This document shows, one piece after another, positions 1 to 5,600 of a stretch of DNA of 5,600 bases (the first letter of the stretch is position 1; every line of letters starts with the position of its first letter). The notes beneath the pieces were generated by a model. The model ran no database searches. It saw only the letters and a list, made by a program, of their open reading frames with translations, and was not told where the DNA came from. The DNA comes from an uncultured Lysobacteraceae bacterium (lineage in GTDB: Bacteria > Pseudomonadota > Gammaproteobacteria > Xanthomonadales > Rhodanobacteraceae): the NCBI GenBank assembly GCA_946482585.1, contig CAMLSI010000360.1, positions 1-5,600 of the forward strand, written 5' to 3'. A program made the position numbers and the translations under genes.

Positions 1-96
1 GACCCCGGCGTGCCCGCCGCCGATCTCGCGCTTTCCCGCAGCGCACGCTTTTCCAAAATTCGCGTCAAGCATGCCGCACGCCTTTGCGGCGGAGTA

Positions 97-110
97 TTGA
101 TCTGGATCAA
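97..110. promoter_or_regulatory. FNR/ANR/FixK-type binding site
   Basis: TTGATCTGGATCAA matches the FNR-family consensus TTGAT-N4-ATCAA at all ten defined positions and is perfectly symmetric in its arms. In proteobacteria such sites bind oxygen-sensing FNR/ANR or related FixK/DNR regulators, commonly centred about 41.5 bp before a transcription start. The site is past the 3' end of the kinase, so it is unlikely to serve that gene. Rightward transcription would run antisense into the kinase, so the likely target is a leftward gene starting near or beyond the left edge. No clear -10 element is visible at the expected distance on either side. Confidence 0.65.
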
Positions 111-243
111 GCAAACGCATCAGGCCGTGTTCGGGGCACGCCAGGGCCCGTGTCGCCCGGCCGGCGGCAGCGATTCGGCGGAGCCGCGCGCCGGTGCGGG
201 AGCGACGCGGCAGTCTCCGCGACGCGCCGCAGCGCGCAAGGCG

Positions 244-266
244 GGCCGCGGTGCGTTACCGCGGCC
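244..266 (-). terminator. GC-rich hairpin after the kinase gene, possible terminator
   Basis: GGCCGCGGT (244-252) and ACCGCGGCC (258-266) are perfect 9-bp complements around a 5-base loop, GCGTT on the plus strand. The hairpin starts 25 nt past the kinase stop codon. No T-run follows, as with the other gene-end hairpins in this window. Confidence 0.5.
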
Positions 267-291
267 GTGCTCCGCGCGCTCGCCCACGGAC

Positions 292-1884
292 CTAGGTAGT
301 GCGAGCCTGACCCGCTACCGGCAGATACAGCCGGATCGTCGTTCCGTAACCCATCCGGCTTTCGGCGGCCAGGTGGCCTCCCGACTGCCGGACGAAGCCG
401 TACACCATGCTCAGGCCCAATCCGGTGCCGCTCGGCTTAGTGGTGAAGAGGGGATCGAACGCACGCGCCAGGACGTCCGGCGGCATGCCGAGTCCCGTGT
501 CGTGAACGCTGAACACCACGTAGTCCCCCTCGATCAAGTTGGCGGGGAGGTCGCCCGGGCGTTGATGGTGTCTGAACGTTGCGATCGTCAGGGGGCCGCC
601 GCGCGGCATCGCGTCGCGGGAATTCAAGACCAGATTGACCAGCGCGGCTTCGAGCAACGCCGGATCGGCATACACCGCGGGTGTATCGGGAGAACAGACC
701 ATGCGCAACTCGATCGCGGGTCCGAGCGCCTGTCCGAGCATGCCGCCGATTTCTTCCAGCAGTCGTCGCGGATCGCAGGCGATGGGTGCCAGCGGTTGGC
801 GCCGGGCGAAGGCGAGGAGTTTCGTGCTCAGTTCGGCACCGCGGCCAACCGCATTCAGTGCATGGCGAAGCACGTCGCGGCCCGAGGGATGGTCGGCCAG
901 CAGGCTCGCGAGAATCTCCAGATTGCCGGAAATGATCGTCAGGAAATTGTTGAAAACGTGCGCAATTCCACCGGCCAACTGACCGACGATTTCCAGCCGC
1001 TGCGACTGGGCGAGCTGGTATTCCGCACGAAGACGCCGGATGGCGCTGCCGATCAAATGCGCCACCGACTGCAGGAAATGCGTCGCGTCATGACCGAAGC
1101 TCACCGACCCACGCAACAGGATCAGCAGCAGCCCCGCCACCGAGCGACCATCGAGCAACGGGATCCATGCGGCCGCACGGAACCCTTCGGCTGCGAACGA
1201 CTGGCACTCGTACGACGTGGGGTCGTCCAGGCGGGATCCGGCGATCACGGGAGCTTCTTCGGCGACGCCAGGCTGGCCGAGTACTCTCGCATCGTTCTCG
1301 TACAGCGTGATGTCCAGCAGGCGTTCGGACAGCCCGTAAGCGGCCTCGATCGTGTGCGTGCGCCGGTACGGATTGCGGCGCGTGATGGCACCGGCCGGGA
1401 CGGCCAGGGCACCGGCGATCGCTTCGGGGACGTGCTCGATCACGGCGTCCACCGTCGATGCGGCCGCCGTCAGCCGCTGAAGCTGGATGGCCACCGCGTC
1501 GTAACGTTCGCGCGCACGGGCCTCGCCCGGCTGGGGTATCTCAGCCTGCGCGCGCATGGAAACGAGGTGGAGGCGTCCCCGCGGCGTATCGAGCGACTTC
1601 AGCCCGATCCGCACGGGAAAGGTTTCGCCGCTGCGCCGGCGCGCGGCGAAACCGCCGGCGATTTCCATCGACGCGGCGCGCGCACTGACCGTCGATCCGG
1701 GGTGAGCGGGTTTCCCGCGAAGCTGCGCCCACTGCGGGATGAGCCGTCTCATCGGCGAACCGCGCAGCGCATCCGGCGCATAGCCGAACAGGTTCTCGGC
1801 TTCGCGGTTCGCGTGCACGATACAGCCGGCGTCGTCGCTCGCGATCAAGGGGTGGGGCGCAGCGTCGAACAACTCGCGAAACAT
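292..1884 (-). CDS. Soluble PAS-GAF sensor histidine kinase (orphan)
   Basis: This 530-residue protein is a two-component histidine kinase that should autophosphorylate on His309 and pass phosphate to an unidentified response regulator. Domains in order: a PAS domain at about residues 1-110 (begins FRELFDAAPHPLIASDD), a GAF-like domain at about 125-285, a dimerisation/phospho-acceptor segment at about 293-365 (LAGGIAHVFNNFLTII), and an HATPase_c domain at about 405-525. ATP-site motifs are intact: N-box Asn417, Asn421 and Asp424; G1 DTGLGM at 462-467; F-box RAFDPLFTTK at 474-483; G2 GTGLGLSMVYG at 486-496. I see no membrane segment or receiver domain, so it is probably cytosolic. The ligand is unknown. 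The ATG is supported by AAGGAG (plus-strand 1895-1900) with a 10-nt spacer. The oddity is Val310, where this family almost always has Asp or Glu. No regulator gene lies nearby, so its partner is unknown. Confidence 0.92.
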   Translation of the reverse strand: MFRELFDAAPHPLIASDDAGCIVHANREAENLFGYAPDALRGSPMRRLIPQWAQLRGKPAHPGSTVSARAASMEIAGGFAARRRSGETFPVRIGLKSLDTPRGRLHLVSMRAQAEIPQPGEARARERYDAVAIQLQRLTAAASTVDAVIEHVPEAIAGALAVPAGAITRRNPYRRTHTIEAAYGLSERLLDITLYENDARVLGQPGVAEEAPVIAGSRLDDPTSYECQSFAAEGFRAAAWIPLLDGRSVAGLLLILLRGSVSFGHDATHFLQSVAHLIGSAIRRLRAEYQLAQSQRLEIVGQLAGGIAHVFNNFLTIISGNLEILASLLADHPSGRDVLRHALNAVGRGAELSTKLLAFARRQPLAPIACDPRRLLEEIGGMLGQALGPAIELRMVCSPDTPAVYADPALLEAALVNLVLNSRDAMPRGGPLTIATFRHHQRPGDLPANLIEGDYVVFSVHDTGLGMPPDVLARAFDPLFTTKPSGTGLGLSMVYGFVRQSGGHLAAESRMGYGTTIRLYLPVAGQARTT

Positions 1885-1983
1885 AGGGGAGATGCTCCTT
1901 GGCCGTCGGCCGGAACATCACGCGAGACAGCGCCCCTGTAGATCGACTTGGCGACCTCAACCTCAATCTCGCGCGAGTCGAGA

Positions 1984-2009
1984 GAAGTGCGCTGACGCTA
2001 GCACACTTC
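1984..2009. promoter_or_regulatory. 26-bp inverted repeat upstream of the kinase, candidate operator or hairpin
   Basis: GAAGTGCGCT (1984-1993) and AGCACACTTC (2000-2009) are 10-bp inverted arms with one mismatch (a G-U pair in RNA) around a 6-base spacer. The repeat lies about 100 bp upstream of the kinase start. The arm length and spacer suit a dimeric DNA-binding regulator near the kinase promoter. No T-run follows on either strand, which argues against a simple intrinsic terminator. I could not identify convincing -35 and -10 elements next to it. Confidence 0.45.
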
Positions 2010-2128
2010 ACAAAGCCTTGACACCGGGAGCCGGCCGATTCTGCCGACGGGCAGCGCCCGGACGAAGCGTCCGTTTCGGCCCTGCCGAGCCAGGCTCGCG
2101 ACGTCTCGTTCTTCCGCGGCCGACAGAC

Positions 2129-2170
2129 GCCCGCCGCCGCAATGCCAGGGCCCGCCGCCGCTACGCCAGG
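2129..2170. repeat. 21-bp tandem duplication
   Basis: Two adjacent 21-bp copies, 2129-2149 and 2150-2170, both start GCCCGCCGCCGC and end GCCAGG. They differ at 2 of 21 positions. They lie in the non-coding gap between the transporter and the kinase. The length is a multiple of three, but no convincing reading frame contains them. Confidence 0.8.
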
Positions 2171-2304
2171 GATCGCGTGGCACCGTCGACGTGCGGGCGA
2201 TACCGACCGCGGCCGACCGTGCGCCGCAATGCGGGGAGGCCGGCACTGAACCGTGGACGAAGCGCCGGAAACGCGGCCTCCGCCGTGCGGGCGCTCGCGT
2301 TGCG

Positions 2305-2341
2305 CTCCGGCCTCGCCGGTTCACGTCTGCGCAGGCCGGAG
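2305..2341 (-). terminator. Inverted repeat abutting the VIT stop codon, possible terminator
   Basis: CTCCGGCCT (2305-2313) and AGGCCGGAG (2333-2341) are perfect 9-bp complements separated by 19 bases. The upstream arm begins at the base immediately after the transporter's stop codon (2342-2344). No T-run follows. The long loop makes it weaker than the other two gene-end hairpins. It could act as a terminator or 3' stabiliser. Confidence 0.4.
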
Positions 2342-3037
2342 TCAGCCGCCCGCGCCGAACAGCGCACCGGCGCCCGCCGTCAGTGCCATGGCCAACCCGC
2401 CCCAGAACGTAATGCGCAGGGTACTCCGCAGCATGGGCGCACCGCCCACGCGTGCGGCCACGGCGCCCAGGAGCGCCAGAAAGACCAGCGCCGTACCCGC
2501 CACGATGCCGATGAGGAATCGCAGAGGTGACAACGCGACGACCAAGAGCGGCAACATCGCGCCCACGGCAAAGCTTCCTGCCGACGCCAGGGCTGCCTGG
2601 AGGGGACGCGCGCTCAGCGTCTCGGAGATACCCAGTTCATCGCGCGCGTGGGCGTCCAGGGCATCGTGGGCCATGAGCTGTACGGCCACCTGCTTGGCCA
2701 AGTCCGGATCCAGGCCACGACCGACATAGATGGCGGCCAGCTCCTCGTGCTCGCTGACGGCGTCCGTCTCGAGCTCCCGCCGTTCGCGGTCGAGCTCGGC
2801 CTTCTCCGAGTCGGCCTGGGACTGCACCGAGACGTACTCTCCCGCGGCCATCGACAGGGAGCCCGCGACCAGACCGGCCACGCCGGCGATGAGGATGCCG
2901 GTGTGGCCGGCATTCGCCGACGCCACCCCGAGGATGAGGCTTGCCGTCGACACGAGGCCATCGTTGGCGCCCAGCACGCCCGCGCGAAGCCAGCCCATCC
3001 GCGACGTACGGTGTCGTTCCCAATGGTGTCGATACAT
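2342..3037 (-). CDS. VIT1/CCC1-family Fe2+/Mn2+ transporter
   Basis: This 231-residue membrane protein belongs to the VIT1/CCC1 family, whose members move Fe2+ and/or Mn2+ out of the cytoplasm, often with proton exchange. It has the usual length for a bacterial member without an N-terminal ferritin-like domain. About five hydrophobic segments are visible: residues 18-40 (LRAGVLGANDGLVSTASLIL), 47-70, 146-168, 173-196 and 206-228. The family signatures DGLVST (26-31) and MAAGEYVSVQSQ (63-74) are present. Between segments 2 and 3 lies a charged loop of about 70 residues rich in Glu and Asp (about 75-140), the region that forms the cytoplasmic metal-binding domain in the family. The ATG is supported by GGAGG (plus-strand 3045-3049) with a 7-nt spacer. 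Family membership is clear; whether iron or manganese is the natural substrate cannot be read from the sequence. It stands alone, separated by 397 bp from the gene upstream and 457 bp from the one downstream. Confidence 0.95.
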   Translation of the reverse strand: MYRHHWERHRTSRMGWLRAGVLGANDGLVSTASLILGVASANAGHTGILIAGVAGLVAGSLSMAAGEYVSVQSQADSEKAELDRERRELETDAVSEHEELAAIYVGRGLDPDLAKQVAVQLMAHDALDAHARDELGISETLSARPLQAALASAGSFAVGAMLPLLVVALSPLRFLIGIVAGTALVFLALLGAVAARVGGAPMLRSTLRITFWGGLAMALTAGAGALFGAGG

Positions 3038-3214
3038 GCCTGTCCCTCCGAAATTCCAGGATCTCAGGACCCGCCGGAGCGGACGAGCGGCTGGCGCGAA
3101 GGCGGCGATCGCGACCAGGCCGTGATCGCGCTGCGGTCCGTCGCCGCCCGTGCGGCGGGATCATACCCGCGACGGGTCGTTCTCCTGGCCGCATCACTCG
3201 ATCGAACTGGCATC

Positions 3215-3385
3215 GGGACCACCATTTGCGGGACACCCACCATCTTGGGGACACCCACCATCTTCTGGACACCCACTGTCTTCGTCGGTCCCGAAAGGAC
3301 GCCGGATGCCATCTCCGGGACATCCACCGTCTTGGGGACATCCACCATCTTCGTCGGCCCCGAAAGGACGCCGGATGCCTCGTTC
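3215..3385. repeat. Nested direct repeats: 18-bp units inside a 69-bp tandem duplication
   Basis: Read on the plus strand, five units close to GGGACACCCACCATCTTG start at 3230, 3248, 3266, 3317 and 3335, with a shortened 15-bp version at 3215-3229. Units 2-3 and 4-5 are each followed by a nearly identical 27-bp segment (3284-3310 and 3353-3379, one difference: T or C at the sixth base). Each pair plus its 27-mer and six further bases forms one 69-bp unit (3248-3316 and 3317-3385). All lengths are multiples of three, so several frames stay open on both strands. On the minus strand one frame reads (E/Q)DGGCP and another reads KMVGVP. Coding signals conflict: the DGGCP frame keeps its residues between units, while the KMVGVP frame has the GC-rich third positions expected here. 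I therefore do not call a gene. Confidence 0.85.
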
Positions 3386-3401
3386 CACCCGATCCCTGGC
3401 A

Positions 3402-3424
3402 GCACCGGCCCGGCGGGCCGGTGC
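3402..3424 (-). terminator. GC-rich hairpin after the Fn3 gene, possible terminator
   Basis: GCACCGGCCC (3402-3411) and GGGCCGGTGC (3415-3424) are perfect 10-bp complements around a 3-base loop. The hairpin begins 10 nt past the stop codon in the direction of transcription. No T-run follows it, so it is not a textbook intrinsic terminator. It may pause polymerase, protect the 3' end or aid Rho. Confidence 0.5.
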
Positions 3425-3434
3425 CGTTGGCGCC

Positions 3435-5600
3435 TCAATTGAAACCGTTGCCGAAAATACCGACGGTGTCCGGCCCGTCGGCGGCTGTGTTGTTGGTGGT
3501 CTGCGGATCGTCGAACGTGCCGGAGAGCTCGACGGTTGCCGTCGTCGTGACCGGCTGTTCCGGCGTGCGGGGTACCGTGGCGCTGACGAGGAAGCTCGCG
3601 CGCGCGCCGGCAGGCAGCGCGACCGTGCCGTCGAGATTGCCGCTACCGGAGGCAGCCGGGCAGGTCGCACCGCCCTGTGCGCTGCAGACCCAGCCGATGC
3701 CGGTCAGTTGGGCCGGCAGCGTCAGGCGTACGCGCGCGCCGGTCACGGCGGTACTCGTACTGTTGTCCACTTCGACCAGCCAGCCGACCGTGCTGCCGCC
3801 GTTGATGAAGCGCGTCCCGTTGCTGTTGCTGACGGCGATGTCGACGAGGATGCGCGGGGTCACCGCGACGCTGTTGGACGCCGCGCCCGTACCGATCTCG
3901 TTGTGCGCCGTGACGGTGCAGGCGTACGCCGTTCCGGCGGTGAGGCCGGTGACGGTCAGCGGCGAGAGCGTGCCGTTCGCCGTGTGCGTGCCGGGCGTGC
4001 AGCTTGCGACATAGCCGGTGATGGCGCTGCCGCCGTTGTTGGCCGGTGCACTGAACGTGAGCACGGCGCCGCTGCCGTTCGCCGTTCCCACCGCACTCGC
4101 GAGCTGCGGCGCACCGGGAACGGTGGCCGGCGTCACACTGTTCGACGGTGCGGACACGGCGCCGGCGCCGACGTCGTTGCTCGCCGTGACCGTGCAGGTC
4201 ACCGGCGTGCCGTTGGCGAGCCCGGTGACGACGATCGGCGACGCGGTGCCGTTCTGCGTCTGCGTGCCGCAGGTCGCGCTGTAGCCCGTGACGACGCTGC
4301 CTCCGTCGTTCGCGGGGTTTGCGAAGGCGACGCTCACCTGCGCATTGCCGCGCGTCGCGACCACACTCGTCGGCGCATCGGGCACGGTGGCCGGCGTCAC
4401 GGTGTTCGAGGCCGCCGACGCAGCCCCTTCGCCGACCTCGTTGGTGGCCCTCACCGTACAGCTCACCGGCGCACCGTTGGCGAGGCCGGTCACGACGATC
4501 GGCGACGCCGTACCGTTCCGCGTCTGCGTGCCGCAGGTCGCGTCATAGGTCGTGATCGCCGTGCCGCCGTCGTTGCCCGGCAGGAACGCGACGCTCACCT
4601 GCGCATTGCCGCGCGTCGCGACCACGCTCGTCGGCGCATCCGGCACGGTGGCCGGCGTCACGGCGTTCGAGGCCGCCGACGCAGCGCCTTCGCCGACCTC
4701 GTTGGCCGCTTTCACCGTACAGCTCACCGCGGTGCCGTTGGCGAGTCCGCCCACGACGATCGGCGACGCCGTCGCGCCGTTGGTCTGCGTGCCGCAGGTC
4801 GCGACGTAGTTCGTGACGACGCTGCCGCCGTCGTTCACCGGTGCGACGAAGGTGACGCTCACCTGCGCATTGCCGCGAGTGGCGACGACACTCGTCGGCG
4901 CATCGGGCACCGTGGCCGGCGTCACCGTGTTCGATGCCGCCGAGACCGCACCTTCGCCGACGTCGTTGATCGCCTTCACGGTGCAGCTCACCGGCGTGCC
5001 GTTGGCGAGGCCGGTCACGACGATCGGCGAGACGTCGCCGCTGTGCGTCGCGCTGCCGCAGGTCGCGGCAAAGCTCGTGACCGCGCTGCCGCCGTCGCTG
5101 CCCGGCGCGAACGCGACACTCACCTGTGCATTGCCGCGCGTGGCGACGACGCTCGTCGGCGCGTCGGGCGCGGTCGCGGGCGTCACGCTGTTGGACGGCG
5201 CCGACGGTGCGCTGGTGCCGCGCGCATTCGTCGCGGTGACGACGCAGCTGACGGGCGTGCCGTTGGGGAGCCCCGCGACGACGATCGGCGCCGTCGGTCC
5301 GTTCTGACTGTGGCCGCCGCAGCTCGCGGTGTAGCCCGTGATGGCGCTGCCGCCGTTGCCCGCGGACACGAACATCACGCTGACCTGACCGTTGCCGCGC
5401 GTCGCGACCACACTCGTCGGCGCGTCGGGCACCGTGGACGGTGTGGCCGGTCCGCCGATGCCGGCCGTGCTCTGTCCGATCGCGTTCACGGCCACCACGT
5501 TGCAGAAATAGGAGGTCCCGTTCGTGAGGCCCGTGACGACGATCGGCGACGTGGTGCCGCTCGCCGAGAACGTGAGGCAGCGCGCCGTGTAGCCGATGAC
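3435..5600 (-). CDS. Large secreted multi-Fn3 protein with DUF11-like C-terminus (5' end missing)
   Basis: The frame stays open to the right edge, so this is the C-terminal 721 residues of a longer protein. Numbering from the edge, it has a partial fibronectin type III module (1-51), modules starting at about residues 52, 139, 226, 314, 401 and 489, and from about 584 a DUF11-like beta-sandwich (VGWLVEVDNSTSTAVTGARV, then a DDPQTTNNTA signature). It ends GIFGNGFN. Most modules start with PDAPTSVVATRGNAQVSV or a close variant; the sixth is divergent (PGAPQLASAVGTANG). Each module has two cysteines about 25 residues apart and the terminal domain has two more, which suits disulfides and export. 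Fn3 arrays of this kind serve in bacterial surface adhesion, as spacers, or on secreted enzymes. No catalytic domain is visible here; one could lie in the missing N-terminal part. The signal peptide and true start are outside the window. The in-frame GTG at 5498 lies inside a module and is not a credible start. Confidence 0.92.
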   Translation of the reverse strand, partial: VIGYTARCLTFSASGTTSPIVVTGLTNGTSYFCNVVAVNAIGQSTAGIGGPATPSTVPDAPTSVVATRGNGQVSVMFVSAGNGGSAITGYTASCGGHSQNGPTAPIVVAGLPNGTPVSCVVTATNARGTSAPSAPSNSVTPATAPDAPTSVVATRGNAQVSVAFAPGSDGGSAVTSFAATCGSATHSGDVSPIVVTGLANGTPVSCTVKAINDVGEGAVSAASNTVTPATVPDAPTSVVATRGNAQVSVTFVAPVNDGGSVVTNYVATCGTQTNGATASPIVVGGLANGTAVSCTVKAANEVGEGAASAASNAVTPATVPDAPTSVVATRGNAQVSVAFLPGNDGGTAITTYDATCGTQTRNGTASPIVVTGLANGAPVSCTVRATNEVGEGAASAASNTVTPATVPDAPTSVVATRGNAQVSVAFANPANDGGSVVTGYSATCGTQTQNGTASPIVVTGLANGTPVTCTVTASNDVGAGAVSAPSNSVTPATVPGAPQLASAVGTANGSGAVLTFSAPANNGGSAITGYVASCTPGTHTANGTLSPLTVTGLTAGTAYACTVTAHNEIGTGAASNSVAVTPRILVDIAVSNSNGTRFINGGSTVGWLVEVDNSTSTAVTGARVRLTLPAQLTGIGWVCSAQGGATCPAASGSGNLDGTVALPAGARASFLVSATVPRTPEQPVTTTATVELSGTFDDPQTTNNTAADGPDTVGIFGNGFN
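3861..5447 (-). repeat. Tandem array of six Fn3-coding repeats, 261-273 bp each
   Basis: Equivalent codons at the module boundary lie at 5447, 5186, 4925, 4661, 4400, 4136 and 3863, giving unit lengths of 261, 261, 264, 261, 264 and 273 bp. The 261/264 difference is a one-codon indel in one loop, for example FAPGSDGG and FLPGNDGG against FVAPVNDGG and FANPANDGG. The first half of the unit, encoding the linker and first strands, is nearly identical in DNA between copies: the stretches around 4330-4400 and 4591-4661 differ at only a few bases. The last unit (4136-3864) is clearly more diverged. This fits recent duplication or gene conversion within the array, and the region may be prone to copy-number change or misassembly. 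Confidence 0.9.

Larger units (their letters stand above)
1885..2341. other. Gap between the VIT transporter and the kinase
   Basis: This stretch of about 457 bp holds the inverted repeat at the transporter's 3' end, the 21-bp tandem duplication, the 26-bp inverted repeat, and the kinase's AAGGAG ribosome binding site (1895-1900). The kinase promoter must lie here or farther upstream, but I cannot place it. Open frames crossing the gap are rich in Arg, Ala and Pro and resemble no protein I know, so I read them as GC-driven. Confidence 0.6.
3038..3434. other. Gap between the Fn3 gene and the VIT transporter
   Basis: The gap holds the hairpin after the Fn3 gene, the nested 18/69-bp repeat array, and then about 175 bp (3038-3214) that must include the transporter's leader and probably its promoter. 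In that part a TATGAT hexamer on the minus strand (3160-3165) resembles a -10 element, but I see no matching -35. Apart from the transporter's ribosome binding site at 3045-3049, nothing else is recognisable. Confidence 0.6.

Noticed and set aside
73..90. Inverted repeat GCCGCA / TGCGGC beside the FNR-type box
   Set aside because: The arms are six bases with a 6-base loop, which is common by chance in DNA this GC-rich, and there is no T-run.
10..1941. A 643-codon open frame on the plus strand across the kinase
   Set aside because: It is antisense to a kinase with clear domain motifs and a good ribosome binding site. Its translation is Arg/Gly/Gln-rich with no recognisable domain, as expected from GC-rich antisense frames.
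2018..2023. TTGACA on the plus strand as a -35 element
   Set aside because: No -10-like hexamer lies 16-18 bp downstream, and no plus-strand gene follows.
1998..2324. A 108-codon minus-strand open frame in the transporter-kinase gap
   Set aside because: It is Arg/Gly-rich, resembles no protein I know, covers the 21-bp duplication and the dyad edge, and has no convincing ribosome binding site.
3160..3165. TATGAT on the minus strand as the transporter's -10 element
   Set aside because: The hexamer is good but no -35 or extended -10 is visible, and the leader would be about 120 nt. It is kept only as a remark in the gap entry.
3215..3385. CRISPR array
   Set aside because: The repeat units are only 18 bp and mostly directly adjacent; the 27-bp segments between groups are themselves repeated, not unique spacers; no cas gene is nearby.
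4018..5307. A series of plus-strand open frames antisense to the Fn3 array
   Set aside because: They repeat with the same period as the Fn3 modules and stop at each unit, so they are mirror frames of the repeats. The minus-strand reading gives coherent Fn3 domains.
5496..5498. GTG as the start of the Fn3 protein
   Set aside because: The frame continues upstream to the window edge and encodes the first part of the same Fn3 module, with its cysteine pair, so this GTG is an internal valine.

Overview
The window is GC-rich (roughly two thirds G+C by eye) and bacterial. All three genes read leftward, on the minus strand. The base composition, the secreted multi-Fn3 protein ending in GIFGNGFN, and an FNR/ANR-type site suggest a gamma- or betaproteobacterium, perhaps a Xanthomonadales/Rhodanobacteraceae relative. 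That placement is an inference from style, not from a marker gene.

Layout from right to left, in the direction of transcription. (1) Positions 5600-3435 hold the C-terminal 721 residues of a large secreted protein whose start lies outside the window. It consists of a partial Fn3 module, six further Fn3 modules of 87-91 residues, a DUF11-like beta-sandwich and a short terminal motif. Every module carries one cysteine pair. A 10-bp GC hairpin follows the stop. (2) Positions 3434-3038 are a gap with an unusual array of 18-bp units nested inside a 69-bp tandem duplication. (3) Positions 3037-2342 encode a complete VIT1/CCC1-family Fe2+/Mn2+ transporter, followed immediately by an inverted repeat. 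(4) Positions 2341-1885 are a gap with a 21-bp tandem duplication and a 26-bp inverted repeat about 100 bp upstream of the next gene. (5) Positions 1884-292 encode a soluble PAS-GAF histidine kinase with no response regulator beside it, followed by a 9-bp GC hairpin. (6) Positions 291-1 contain a perfect TTGAT-N4-ATCAA box, probably controlling a leftward gene beyond the left edge.

The genes do not look like one operon: the gaps are 397 and 457 bp and each gene is followed by its own hairpin. A redox/metal theme (metal transporter, sensor kinase, FNR-like site) is possible but is only inferred from proximity. I found no clear new multi-gene system. The best leads are the kinase's unusual HV in place of HD/HE at the phospho-acceptor site, the nested 18/69-bp repeat, the FNR-like box, and the modular Fn3 array with its terminal motif.
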